Part shown: positions 7,981 to 20,016 of the stretch, one piece after another
How positions within the stretch are numbered: position 1 is the first letter of the stretch
Layout of the letters: every line of letters begins with the position of its first letter
Assembly: GCA_036742455.1 (NCBI GenBank)
Contig: DAINQU010000032.1
Span: forward strand, 1 to 28,595
Length of the DNA stretch: 28,595 nucleotides
Source: CAIKZZ01 sp036742455
Lineage (GTDB): Bacteria; Pseudomonadota; Gammaproteobacteria; Steroidobacterales; Steroidobacteraceae
Direction: 5' to 3'
Notes under the pieces: generated by a model
Seen by the model: only the letters and a program-made list of their open reading frames with translations
Databases searched by the model: none
Told to the model about the DNA's origin: nothing
Program-made: the position numbers and the translations under genes

Positions 7981-7993
7981 TGGGGTCTTAAGT

Positions 7994-8022
7994 CTTGTAC
8001 GACGGCCGCACCGTCCCCACTA
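7994..8022 (+). promoter_or_regulatory. Candidate heat-shock (sigma-32) promoter of lon
   Basis: CTTGTAC at 7994-8000 matches five of seven positions of the sigma-32 -35 consensus CTTGAAA. CCCCACTA at 8015-8022 matches CCCCATNT at five defined positions after a 14-base spacer. The start point would lie near 8029, about 70 bases before the lon GTG. lon belongs to the heat-shock regulon in relatives, which supports the reading. Confidence 0.5.
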
Positions 8023-8098
8023 GGGGTATCCTGACGTCATCGAATCGTCATCTGGCACGGCGGTTCGAGGCGACCCTCTGATTAGTAAAGGAATCGAC

Positions 8099-10531
<2,433 letters not shown>

Positions 10532-10542
10532 TCGCCTGGCAG

Positions 10543-10575
10543 CCCCGGGCGCCGTTCGGCGCCCGGGGTCTTCGT
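10543..10575 (+). terminator. Hairpin terminator after lon
   Basis: A perfect 11-bp stem, CCCCGGGCGCC (10543-10553) and GGCGCCCGGGG (10558-10568), has a GTTC loop and is followed by TCTTCGTC. The U-tract is poor, but the position 12 bases after the lon stop and the GC content support termination. Confidence 0.7.
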
Positions 10576-10820
10576 CACCCCGCGGCGGCGAAATTCTCAA
10601 AGATCAATCGGTGAGCCCAGTCGCACGGTGACTGCGACAAGCGACGCTTCGCGTGCTGCATTGCGGCGTGTGAGCGCGCTACACTCAACTGTCAGCGGAT
10701 CGTCATGGTGCGGTCGCTCGCCATCAGACATAATCTGGTGGCCATCGACGCTTTCGGTCGGCACGGAGGGTCTGGATGACCCGACCGGTTCGATCGGTAC
10801 GGCGACGCAAGGAAGGTTTT

Positions 10821-12083
10821 ATGCCGCAAGTGATTTGGCTCACAGGGTTGTTGGCAGCGTCCGTGACGGCGTTGGCCGTGTTCGCGTTGCGACCGCAGGC
10901 CGGTCGTTTAGGGCTCCTGGACGTGGCCGGTGGCCACAAGATGCACCAAGGGGCCGTCCCGGTCATCGGTGGCATCGCGATGTTCTTGGGTCTCCTCGCC
11001 GCGGTCTGCGTGGTGCCCGGTGCCTTTGGTTCCGTCCCTGCGTTCATGACCGGCTGTGTCATCCTCGTCTCCATGGGTGCTTACGACGACGCGCACGGGC
11101 TCTCGCCGAAGGCGCGCTTGCTTGGCCACGTGGTCGTCGCGACTTTGGTGTTTTATTTCTCGCCGCACGGCGTGCGGCTCGAGACCTTGGGAAATTTCCT
11201 CGGCATCGGCCCCGTGAACCTCGGCCCGCTCGCGCTGCCGGTGACGGTGTTCGTGATGGTGGCCGCCATCAATGCCTTTAACATGATGGACGGACTCGAC
11301 GGTCTCGCCGGCGGCATCGCGCTTGCGACCGGGGTGGTGTTGCTGGTGGCGGCCGGCACGCACGTGCGGCCGGGCTTGCTGCCGGTGCTCGCGAGCCTCA
11401 TCGGCGGTACCGCGGCGTTCCTCTGCTTTAACGCGCCGACTATGCTCAATCGCCCAGTGCGCACCTTCATGGGCGATGCCGGCTCCACGCTGATTGGTTT
11501 TACGCTCGCGACCGTCCTCGTGTCGGCCGGCCAGGGCGATCAGGCCGCGTTCGCGCCGATCAACAGCGTCTGGTTCTTGTTCTTGCCGGCCACCGAAGTG
11601 ATTCAGAGCACCTTCCGTCGCGTGCTCTCGGGCCGCTCGCCGTTCGCGCCCGATCGCGGCCATCTGCACCATCAGTTGCGAGCGGCCGGTTGGTCGGTGC
11701 GCGGCATTTTCATCTTTTTCGTCGCGACGACGATCATCGCCGATTGCGTCGGCTTGCAGTTGCAGCGCGCCGGGGCACCGGAGGCGTTGTCGTTTGTGTT
11801 GTTGTTGGCGACGAGCGGGGCACTCATGGCGGCCATCCGCGCGATGGTCAAACGCGCCCGCGCGGTGTTGATCCGCGAAGAAAAGCACTCGGTGCTCGCC
11901 GACGGTATCGGCGATGTGCCGCACGTGAACGACGTCGAAGGCTTTGACCGACGCCATTACGTGCGCGGTCGCAGCGTGTTCACGACGATCGAAAACCCGA
12001 ACGAGCCGGTCCGCCCACGCTTTGTGACGCCGCAGTTCGGGCCGCCGGACGTGGAAGCGCAGTCGGATATCGACGTCGCGTAA
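10821..12083 (+). CDS. WecA/MraY-family undecaprenyl-phosphate glycosyl-1-phosphate transferase
   Basis: This multi-pass inner-membrane enzyme attaches a sugar-1-phosphate (typically GlcNAc-1-P) from UDP-sugar to undecaprenyl phosphate, starting O-antigen or related polysaccharides. The 420-residue product has about ten hydrophobic segments from residue 4 on. Family motifs: PVIGGIAMFLG, the metal-binding GAYDDAHGLSP (DDxxD-like), NAFNMMDGLDGLAGG (Mg/nucleophile region), TFMGDAGSTLIGF, and the cytoplasmic His motif RGHLHHQL, typical of WecA rather than MraY. A ~70-residue hydrophilic tail follows the last membrane segment. An in-frame start at 10776 exists, but the ATG at 10821 has AAGGAAGG four bases ahead. 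It lies alone between lon and the tRNAs and fits functionally with the rfb operon 8 kb upstream. The exact sugar specificity is not readable. Confidence 0.9.
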   Translation: MPQVIWLTGLLAASVTALAVFALRPQAGRLGLLDVAGGHKMHQGAVPVIGGIAMFLGLLAAVCVVPGAFGSVPAFMTGCVILVSMGAYDDAHGLSPKARLLGHVVVATLVFYFSPHGVRLETLGNFLGIGPVNLGPLALPVTVFVMVAAINAFNMMDGLDGLAGGIALATGVVLLVAAGTHVRPGLLPVLASLIGGTAAFLCFNAPTMLNRPVRTFMGDAGSTLIGFTLATVLVSAGQGDQAAFAPINSVWFLFLPATEVIQSTFRRVLSGRSPFAPDRGHLHHQLRAAGWSVRGIFIFFVATTIIADCVGLQLQRAGAPEALSFVLLLATSGALMAAIRAMVKRARAVLIREEKHSVLADGIGDVPHVNDVEGFDRRHYVRGRSVFTTIENPNEPVRPRFVTPQFGPPDVEAQSDIDVA

Positions 12084-12101
12084 AAAAATGTTGCAGAGAG
12101 G

Positions 12102-12130
12102 TTGCTCCTTCGCGCAAGGGCCGCTATCAT
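12102..12130 (+). promoter_or_regulatory. Sigma-70-type promoter for the tRNA-Val/tRNA-Asp operon
   Basis: TATCAT (12125-12130) matches the -10 consensus at five of six positions and is 17 bases from TTGCTC (12102-12107). A GC-rich discriminator (GGGCTC) follows, typical of stable-RNA promoters. Transcription would begin near 12137, about 48 bases before tRNA-Val. Confidence 0.6.
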
Positions 12131-12184
12131 TTTGGGCTCTCGGGGCGCCTAGTGACGCAGGGCAAACGGTTCGAGAGCCGAGTA

Positions 12185-12260
12185 GGGTGCTTAGCTCAGT
12201 TGGTAGAGCGTCGCCTTTACACGGCGAGGGTCGGGGGTTCGAACCCCTCAGCACCCACCA
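12185..12260 (+). tRNA. tRNA-Val (anticodon TAC)
   Basis: A complete cloverleaf of 76 bases: acceptor stem GGGTGCT paired with AGCACCC, D arm GCTC-AGTTGGTA-GAGC, anticodon arm TCGCC-TTTACAC-GGCGA with TAC at the centre, and a T arm containing GTTCGAAC. The 3' CCA is encoded. It is followed 37 bases later by tRNA-Asp and is probably cotranscribed with it. Confidence 0.97.
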
Positions 12261-12297
12261 ACCTTAGGTGTACTGAACGCACCGGGCTGGTTCAAGT

Positions 12298-12374
12298 GGA
12301 GTGGTAGTTCAGCTGGTTAGAATATCGGCCTGTCACGCCGAGGGTCGCGGGTTCGAGTCCCGTCCACTCCGCCA
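12298..12374 (+). tRNA. tRNA-Asp (anticodon GTC)
   Basis: A complete cloverleaf of 77 bases: acceptor stem GGAGTGG paired with CCACTCC, D arm GTTC-AGCTGGTTA-GAAT, anticodon arm CGGCC-TGTCACG-CCG region with GTC as anticodon, and T arm GCGGG-TTCGAGT-CCCGT. The discriminator is G and CCA is encoded. The accessory genes begin directly after it, so its 3' end is a possible integration point. Confidence 0.97.
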
Positions 12375-12587
12375 TTCATCGCACGAAGCGATTCCCCCGT
12401 CGGGGCCACGTTTTCGCCTATTTCCGCAAAAACCGACCGCGCGTTGCGTAGAGCAACGGTCCGTCGCTGCGCGTATGCTTTCACCGTGCGACTGTCGTTC
12501 TGCGGCCGCGGCGTGACCCGCGGCAGCCGTTCTTCGCCGGTCGCGTCGAGCGCGCTCATCCGAACCTTCGGGACCCGAGAACCCCTG

Positions 12588-13091
12588 ATGACCATTAACG
12601 TATTGATCCTCTGCACTCACAACTCAGCCCGAAGCGTGTTGTCCGAGGGCATGCTGAACCACCTTGCGCAGAAGTTGGGAAAGGACGTCCGGGCGTTTAG
12701 CGCAGGCAGTGCCCCGAGCGGAAGGCTCAACCCGTTTGCACTCGACGCACTACACCGCGCGGGAGTCGACACGCGTGGGTACCGCAGCAAAAGCTGGGAT
12801 GAGTTCACCACGCCCGAGGCGCCGCCGCTGTCCATCGTCATCACGGTTTGCGACAGTGCGGCGGCAGAGTCCTGCCCCGTGTTCTTCGCAGGCCATGGGC
12901 AGCCGGTCAAAGTGCACTGGGGTTATCCCGATCCCTCGAATGCGGAGGGTGGCGAGGAGGGTAGGCGGCGAGCGTTTGAGTTGACGCGTCAGGCCATCGC
13001 CTACCGGCTGCTGCAGCTGTTGCAATTGCCCTTGGACACCCTGAGCAAAACGGAACTGCACGCAGCCTTGACGCAAATCGCGCAGAGCTGA
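12588..13091 (+). CDS. arsC: Arsenate reductase, low-molecular-weight phosphatase type
   Basis: This cytoplasmic enzyme reduces arsenate to arsenite using a cysteine relay. The 167-residue protein starts with the LMW-PTP loop VLILCTHNSARSVLSEGMLN (nucleophile Cys9, Ser-Ala-Arg-Ser closing the loop). Two further cysteines, Cys88 (ITVCDSA) and Cys96 (ESCPVF), sit where ArsC relatives carry resolving cysteines. The general-acid Asp115 is in VHWGYPDPS, typical of arsenate reductases rather than tyrosine phosphatases. The open frame extends upstream to 12444, but the ATG at 12588 places the P-loop at its usual distance from the N-terminus. The aquaglyceroporin gene follows six bases after the stop. 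No arsR, arsB or acr3 is visible. Confidence 0.9.
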   Translation: MTINVLILCTHNSARSVLSEGMLNHLAQKLGKDVRAFSAGSAPSGRLNPFALDALHRAGVDTRGYRSKSWDEFTTPEAPPLSIVITVCDSAAAESCPVFFAGHGQPVKVHWGYPDPSNAEGGEEGRRRAFELTRQAIAYRLLQLLQLPLDTLSKTELHAALTQIAQS

Positions 13092-13097
13092 CGCACC

Positions 13098-13766
13098 GTG
13101 TCCCTGAATCGTCGGCTGTGGGCTGAACTCCTGGGAACCGCGCTGCTGTTGGCCGTGGTGATTGGTTCGGGAATCATGGCCGAACGCTTGGCGGGGGGTA
13201 ATGTCGCCGTCGCCTTGCTGGCGAACACGGCGGCCACGGTGGGTGGGCTCTACGTCTTAATCGAGGTATTCGGTCCCGTCAGCGGGGCACACTTCAACCC
13301 AGCCGTCAGTGCCGTGATGGCCGCCAGAGGAAAACTCCCGGCGGCCGAGCTGGTGGCGTACGTCGTTGCTCAGCTGATCGGGGCGGTGCTCGGGGCATGG
13401 CTCGCCCATGCGATGTTCGACATGAGCATCCTCCAATTTTCAACCAAATTACGGGCCGGCGCGGGCCAGTGGCTGGCTGAGATCGTCGCCACCGCAGGCC
13501 TGCTCCTTGTCATTCTTCGGGCACCGGCCGGCCGGGCATCGTCCTGGGTGGCGGCCTACATCGGCGCCGCGTACTGGTTCACCGCGTCGACGTCCTTTGC
13601 CAACCCCGCCGCTGCCGTTGGCCGTATGTTCAGCGACACCTTTGCCGGCATTGCACCCGAGTGCGTGCCTGCGTTCGTGCTCGCTCAATTCACCGGGGCG
13701 GCTCTGGCGATGCTGCTGGACCGGTTGCTAGGCAAAACCGCCGACACGGCATGCGGTGCTGACTAG
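13098..13766 (+). CDS. aqpS: MIP-family aquaglyceroporin, probable arsenite channel (AqpS-like)
   Basis: MIP channels pass water, glycerol or undissociated arsenite through the inner membrane. The 222-residue protein has six hydrophobic segments and both half-helix motifs, SGAHFNPAVS (NPA at 67-69) and TSFANPAAAVGR (NPA at 169-171). It starts with GTG six bases after arsC. This pairing is known from Sinorhizobium-type aqpS-arsC resistance, where arsenate is reduced by ArsC and the resulting arsenite leaves down its gradient through the channel; I infer the same here. Selectivity cannot be proved from sequence; a plain aquaporin Z is less likely given the neighbour. Confidence 0.85.
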   Translation: MSLNRRLWAELLGTALLLAVVIGSGIMAERLAGGNVAVALLANTAATVGGLYVLIEVFGPVSGAHFNPAVSAVMAARGKLPAAELVAYVVAQLIGAVLGAWLAHAMFDMSILQFSTKLRAGAGQWLAEIVATAGLLLVILRAPAGRASSWVAAYIGAAYWFTASTSFANPAAAVGRMFSDTFAGIAPECVPAFVLAQFTGAALAMLLDRLLGKTADTACGAD

Positions 13767-14747
13767 CGGTCGGGTCTTCGCGATGATGGGCCCACGCGGT
13801 GGGAGTGCCGGCGCAGCATGGCACGGCGGTGGAGGGCGGTCACGCGGAGCGGTACCCCGGTGACCTGGCGGTCGATCCTTTCCAGTCCAGTTCGTTTCTG
13901 TAGGGTGCACCCAAGCGGGTCGTTTTTAGGGTACGAGAATCATCCCTGACCAGCGCCGCGTCACCGCAACCACCGTCTTTTTGGCGGGCCAGATTTGACT
14001 GTTCCTCTGACAGGGAATGCGCCCTGATAATGCATAAGCGGCGATCTCCGTTATCTCAGCATTCGCTCCGGCGCTCGCACGGGTTGCACTGATGGCATCC
14101 GCAGGCCAGTCAATCTCGTCAATCACAAGGATTTACTCATCGGCGGGTACTCGACACCCATGAACATCGCGGGCAGCGGATTCTTCCCCACGCGAGAGTG
14201 AGAACAACTGACAAATATTCGCTGCCACGTCATGGGTATCGCCGATCGTTGCAATTGACGGTTCAGCCCAGCACCGATAATCGAATGCAAGCACGCTGAA
14301 CGCCGGACTATCGCGTTCGCATCACTGCTGTGACTAACCAAAATCTCGGTGAGAGGCGATTGGTGATACGCATTGCGTTAGTGCGTGGGCTGCGAGTGAG
14401 CGCATTGCCTCCGAAAAATTCGCGGTCCATTCGACCGTTTTGCGCTGGTTTGCATCACCGTTTCTGCTGCCGCGATTTTGGCGCCTCAGGCGCGGCGCGA
14501 GCGCGCGCGGATGCGCGGCGGCCAGTCTGGCGGCGTCTTGAAATAATTACGCAACAGTGTCGCCAAGCATTGAGGAGCAGTCGTGGTTTCGCCGCTCGAT
14601 CGGGCGGTGAACGGGTCATTCGTTCGGCTTATTAACTGGCTGAATAATCAATCGATTAAAGCGTATTGCGGAGCGGTTAGTTGCGATGTTGTTGTCGCGA
14701 TTTTCTGAGTGGCTGGTCGGGGCAATTTTTAGGACAGAGAATTGCGT

Positions 14748-14828
14748 TATGTAAAATTGCAATATGTAAAATACTTAAAATCAAGCGATTACGTGCACTA
14801 TGTAAAAAGAAATGCTAAATATGTAAAA
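14748..14828 (+). promoter_or_regulatory. Four direct copies of TATGTAAAA upstream of the collagen-like gene
   Basis: Exact copies of the 9-mer TATGTAAAA start at 14748, 14763, 14799 and 14820, all in the same orientation, within an AT-rich island of an otherwise GC-rich chromosome. Start-to-start spacings are 15, 36 and 21 bases. Such a cluster resembles an activator or silencer binding array. No known regulator could be assigned. Putative promoter elements are embedded in the same stretch. Confidence 0.6.
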
Positions 14829-14905
14829 AGATATTAAGTCGAATCTGTTGATTTCGATAACAAAGCACGCCCTCACACGGAACACGGAGGGCGACAAGGG
14901 GAAAC

Positions 14906-14909
14906 GGAG
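14906..14909 (+). promoter_or_regulatory. GGAG ribosome-binding site deciding the collagen-like gene start
   Basis: GGAG directly abuts the first in-frame ATG (14910), leaving no room for initiation there, but lies six bases ahead of the second ATG (14916). Initiation at 14916 is therefore preferred, giving a signal peptide that begins MNSRRLAVAIASVLAG. Confidence 0.7.
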
Positions 14910-14915
14910 ATGCCC

Positions 14916-17900
14916 ATGAATAGTCGTCGTTTGGCGGTTGCGATTGCGTCTGTGCTTGCCGGTCAGGCGCCGTACGCGGCAGCAGGCACTACCAGCACGC
15001 CCAGCATTACCTCCGTGTTGGTCAACACCAACGCCTCCGGTACGCCGACGTCGATTGCGGTTAACGGATCGTCCCTGTGTGTGGTGAGTTCGGGAACCAC
15101 GTGTTCGACAACACCGACGTTAACGTTGGGTGGCACGACGCTGACGGTGAGCGGCGCGACGTCGAGCGCGGTGACCGCCAACGTCGGCGTGCTCTCTAAC
15201 GGCACCTACACGTTGGTACTCACGGCGGGTACCGCCACCGCCACCGCGAATGTCGCGATCGATACCGTCAGCGTCGCCGGTGCCACCGGGCCAACGGGTG
15301 CGACGGGTGCTGCCGGTGCCGCGGGTGCGGCAGGCGCGAAAGGCGCCACCGGCGCGACGGGCGCCACCGGATCCGGATCGACCGGAGCGACGGGTGCAAC
15401 CGGTGCTGCAGGTGCAGCCGGTGCCGCTGGTGCTAAAGGTTCGACCGGCGCCACGGGCGCGACGGGTGCGGGTGCGACGGGTGCAACCGGTGCTGCGGGC
15501 GCTGCCGGTGCCGCGGGCGCCAAAGGTTCGACCGGCGCCACGGGCGCGACGGGTGCGGGAGCGACGGGTGCGACGGGCGTGACCGGCCCGACGGGTACCG
15601 CCGGCGCCACCGGTGCGACCGGTCCCACCGGAGCGGGTTCGACAGGCGCTACCGGTGTGGCCGGCCCAACGGGCGCGGTCGGCGCGACGGGTGCCACGGG
15701 TCCTGCCGGTGCGGTGGGCGCCACCGGTGCGGCTGGTGCCGCGGGTACGGTGGGTGCGACGGGCGCGGCCGGCGCGAAAGGCGCGACTGGCGCCACGGGC
15801 GCCACGGGCGCGACCGGTGCAGGTGCGACCGGCGCCACTGGCGCTACAGGCGCCACCGGAACGACGGGTGCGACCGGTTCAAACGGTGCGACCGGCGCTA
15901 CGGGCGCGGGCGCGACCGGGGCCACGGGCGCGACCGGTGCCACCGGTGCCACCGGGCCGATAGGTTCGACCGGCGCGACCGGTGTGGGTGCCACGGGTGC
16001 CACGGGTGTCGGTGTCACCGGCGCCGTGGGCCCTACGGGACCGGTCGGTGCTACCGGTGTCGCAGGACCGACCGGAACGACGGGTTCGGCGGGCGCGGTC
16101 GGTGCGACGGGCGCGACTGGTGTTGCAGGTGCAACCGGCCCGGCGGGGAGCGCGGGCGCCACCGGCGCTACTGGGGCGGCGGGCCCGCAAGGTCCTCAAG
16201 GTCTGGTCGGTCCCGCCGGGTCTACTGGCGCTCAAGGTCCCGCCGGCCCGCAAGGTGCCACCGGTGCACCCGGCGCCACCGGTGCCCAGGGCGCGACCGG
16301 CACGGATTTCGTGTGGGCCGGCGCGTGGAATGCGGCGGTTCAATATTCCGTCGGCAACGTGGTCGGTTACGCCGGCGCCGAATACCTCGCGATTGCATCC
16401 AACAAGAACATCACGCCGACGGCCGACGTCCTCGCGGGCGGGGCAAACTGGAACCTCATCCTACCGGCGGGTTCGGTCGGCGCGACCGGTGCGACGGGCG
16501 TCGCCGGGCCGACGGGCGCGACGGGTTCGGCAGGGGCCATCGGTGCGACGGGTGCCGTGGGCGCCACCGGCAGCACCGGTGCCGCCGGTGCCACGGGTAG
16601 CGCCGGCGCGACGGGCGTGACCGGTGCCGCGGGTGCGACAGGTGCGACCGGCAATGCCGGCGCGACGGGTGCGGCCGGTGTCACCGGTGCCACCGGTTCA
16701 CAGGGTGTACAGGGCCCCGTGGGTGTGACCGGCGCAACGGGTGACACCGGTGCCGTGGGTCCGCAAGGCGTTGCCGGTGCCGTCGGAGCGACGGGTGTGA
16801 CCGGCGCCATGGGCGCGACCGGCACGAGTTTTGTCTGGTCGAACTGGTGGAATTCGGGAACGACGTATGTGCCGGGTAACGTCGTCTATTACGGCGGCTC
16901 CGCGTACATCGCGATTGCGGGTGCGGCAACGCCGAACGTCGGTTACACACCGGGCACCGACGCCGGCGTGTACTGGAATCTCTTGGTCTCGGTGGGCGCG
17001 ACCGGCGCCACCGGCGCCACCGGATCCACGGGGAGTGTCGGTGGCACCGGCCCGACCGGCGCCATGGGCAGTGTCGGTCCGACCGGTGCGACCGGAGCGC
17101 TCGGCACGACCGGCGTGGTGGGTGCGACGGGTGCCGTCGGCGCGACGGGGTCGACGGGTGCCCAAGGCCTTGTCGGCCCAACCGGTGCGCAAGGCGCCAC
17201 CGGCAACACGGGGGCGGTGGGTCCGCAAGGTCCGATCGGTGTGACCGGCGCGGTCGGCGGAACGGGCGGTACCGGCGCGCAAGGCGCGACGGGCGTCACC
17301 GGCGTCACCGGCGCCACGGGCGCGACGGGGACGAGTTTCGTGTGGTCGAACTGGTGGCTGGGCACTACGAACTACGTGCCGGGCAACGTTGTCAGTTACG
17401 CGGGCTCTGCGTACATCGCGATCTTGCCGAGCGCAGGTGTCGTGCCGGGTACGGACAACGGCGCCTACTGGCAGATGCTCGTCTCGGTCGGTGCGACCGG
17501 CGCAACGGGTGCGATGGGCCCGACCGGTGCGGTCGGCGGAACGGGTGCGACGGGTGGCATCGGCTACACCGGCCCGACCGGTGCAACCGGTTCAACGGGC
17601 GTTCAGGGTGCCACGGGTGTCACGGGCGCGGTGGGTCCGACAGGCAATACCGGTGCCGTGGGTGCGACCGGCGCCCAAGGTGTCACCGGCGCGATTGGCG
17701 CGACGGGACCTGTGGGCCCGATCGGTGCGACCGGTGCGCAAGGCACGGTTGGCGCGACCGGTGCGCAAGGCGTCATGGGTGCCACTGGCGTGACCGGTGC
17801 GACCGGTGCAACCGGCACGAGTTTCGTGTGGTCCAGTTGGTGGAACCCAGCCACCGCATATGTCCCCGGCAACGTCGTCAGTTACGGCGGGTCGGCGTAC

Positions 17901-20016
17901 ATCGCGATCGTCGGTTCGACCAACGTGATCCCCGGCGCTGACGGTGGCGTAAATTGGAATTTATTGGTGTCGGTGGGTGCTACGGGTGCCACCGGCGCGA
18001 CGGGCAGCGTGGGTGCCACGGGCGCCACCGGTCAAACCGGTAACGTGGGTCCGACCGGCGCGACAGGCATCGTTGGCCCCACGGGTCCTGTTGGTGCGAC
18101 CGGTGCGATCGGTTCCGTTGGTCCGACGGGTCCGCAAGGCATCGTCGGTCCGACCGGGGCGCAGGGAGCGACCGGCAATACGGGCGCGGTCGGTCCGCAA
18201 GGGCCGATCGGTACCACCGGTGCAGTCGGCGGCACGGGTGCGACCGGTGCCTTAGGCGCGACGGGTGTAACCGGCGCGACGGGCGCGACGGGCGCGACCG
18301 GCGTCTACTGGGCTGGCACGTGGAATAACACCGTCACCTACCAACCGACCAGCGTCGTCACGCGCGCCGGGTCCGGCTACATCGCGGTGGCGTCGAGCAC
18401 GGGCAAAGACCCAGCGACGGACGCGCTGCAGACGTATTGGCAGTTGTTGGTTGCGGTCGGAGCCACGGGTGCGATGGGCGCGACGGGCACCGTTGGCGCC
18501 ACGGGTGCGACCGGTGCGACCGGCGTGCAGGGCGCGAGCGGTGCCACCGGCGCCGCGGGTGCGACCGGTGCGGTCGGCGCGACCGGTGCCGCCGGTGCGA
18601 CGGGCGCGACCGGCAGCACGGGTGCGCAAGGTCAGAATGGTGCAACGGGTACGACCGGTGCCATCGGCGCGACCGGTGCCGTCGGTGCGACAGGCGCAAC
18701 CGGTAACACGGGTGCGCAGGGTCAGACCGGTGCAACGGGTACGACGGGTGCCATCGGCGCGACCGGTGCCGCGGGTGCGACGGGCGCAACCGGCAACACA
18801 GGTGCGCAAGGCCAGACGGGTGCTACCGGCGTTGTGGGTCCGACGGGTGCGACGGGTTCGACCGGTGCTGTGGGTCCGCAAGGTCCGATCGGTGTGACCG
18901 GTGCAGTCGGCGCCACCGGCGCGACCGGTCCGCAAGGTACGACGGGTGCGATCGGGTCGACGGGCGCTACCGGCGCAACCGGAACGAGTTTCGTATGGCT
19001 CGGCACCTGGAACGGGTCGCAGACGTATGTCGCCGGCAACGTCGTTAACTACGGCGGCACCGAGTACATCGCGGTCGCGACGAATCAGAATGTCATCCCT
19101 GGCACGGATCTGAACGCGTACTGGAACGTGTTGGTCGGCAAGGGTGCCACCGGGGCTACCGGCCCCACCGGTGCGCAGGGGGTCACGGGTGCCACCGGAA
19201 GCACGGGGGCTCAGGGATCGACGGGTGCAACGGGTGTGACGGGTGCGATCGGCGCGACGGGTGCCGTCGGCGCCACAGGCGTAACCGGTGCTACGGGCGG
19301 TACAGGCGCACAAGGTGTGACGGGTGCGACGGGCGTAACCGGAGCGCAGGGTGTGACCGGGGCCACCGGCGCGACCGGAGCACAAGGCGTCACGGGAGCG
19401 ACGGGTGCCACGGGATCCACCGGTGCGCAGGGTGTCACCGGCGCGACCGGTGCGACCGGTTCGATCGGTCCGCAAGGCGTGACGGGTGTGATGGGCCCGA
19501 CCGGCGCGACCGGGGCCCAAGGCGCTGCGGGTGCGACCGGATCCACGGGCGCCACCGGTGCGACCGGTACCAGCTTCGTGTGGTTCGGGGCATGGAGCGG
19601 CGCGGTCAACTACGTGGCCGGCAACGTCGTCACCTACGGCGGCGCGGAATACATCGCGATCGCCACCAACTCCGCAACGCCGCCGGGATCCGACCTCGGC
19701 ACGAAGTGGAACCTGCTCGTGGCGATGGGCGCGACGGGGGCCGTCGGCTCGACGGGTGCTGTGGGCGCGACCGGTGCGACCGGTAGCACCGGCGCGCAAG
19801 GCGCGACTGGTGCCACGGGTGTGGCAGGTCCCACCGGCGCGACCGGCGCCGTGGGTGCCACGGGCGCGACAGGTAACACCGGCGCTACCGGATCGACGGG
19901 CGCGACGGGCGTCGTGGGTCCGACGGGTGCTACCGGTAATACCGGTGCGACAGGCGCGACGGGTAACACCGGCGCTACCGGATCGACGGGCGCGACGGGC
20001 GTCGTGGGTCCGACGG
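14916..20016 (+). CDS. Giant secreted collagen-like protein with CBM5/12-like modules (N-terminal part, runs into gap)
   Basis: The product starts with a Sec signal peptide (MNSRRLAVAIASVLAGQAPY, cleavage likely after AAA-G). About 95 residues of Thr/Ser/Val-rich sequence follow that look like a small beta-sandwich, with a Cys pair at SSLC and TTC. Gly-X-Y collagen repeats begin at 15279, dominated by Gly-Ala-Thr with some GPQ, GPT and GAK. Seven ~55-residue aromatic modules interrupt the collagen here (see the module entry). The first collagen block is the longest (~340 residues) and alone carries eight Gly-x-Gly breaks. Export to the cell surface or medium is inferred from the signal peptide; no LPXTG, autotransporter barrel or lipobox is visible. 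The frame is lost at the 100-N gap, but the same protein clearly continues at 20117. Antisense PVAP-rich frames are shadows. Confidence 0.9.
19872..20016 (+). repeat. Exact 55-bp repeat, copies 19872-19926 and 19962-20016, ending at the assembly gap
   Basis: Two identical 55-base copies start 90 bases (30 codons) apart within the collagen coding sequence, both beginning GGTAACACCGGCGCTACC. The second copy ends exactly where the Ns begin. This is what is expected if a de Bruijn assembler with word size 55 could not resolve the repeat. Confidence 0.85.

Larger units (their letters stand above)
13767..14915. other. 1.15-kb intergenic region without a convincing gene
   Basis: Short open frames on both strands (for example 14330-14635 plus, 13926-14126 and 14123-14341 minus) show no recognisable motif, ribosome site or codon bias, and I do not call them. 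The two minus frames almost abut across one stop and could be a decayed gene, but I cannot identify a family. From about 14640 the base composition turns AT-rich and carries four TATGTAAAA boxes, so the last ~250 bases are most likely the control region of the collagen-like gene. Confidence 0.55.

Noticed and set aside
12349..12374. Integration site with a duplicated tRNA-Asp 3' end
   Set aside because: I found no second copy of the tRNA 3' sequence near the right edge of the proposed insertion, and no integrase gene.
12317..12620. Minus-strand frames containing GRDSNPRP or GTRTRDPRR across tRNA-Asp
   Set aside because: This is the well-known false protein produced by translating the reverse complement of a tRNA T arm.
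13926..14341. Possible transposase remnant on the minus strand
   Set aside because: No DDE or other transposase motif, no terminal inverted repeats and no target duplication could be seen.
15206..16162. Long minus-strand frame rich in Pro-Val-Ala-Pro repeats, and similar ones through 20901
   Set aside because: It is the exact reverse complement of Gly-Ala-Thr codons. The repetitive codon composition removes stops on the other strand, and there is no start signal or domain.
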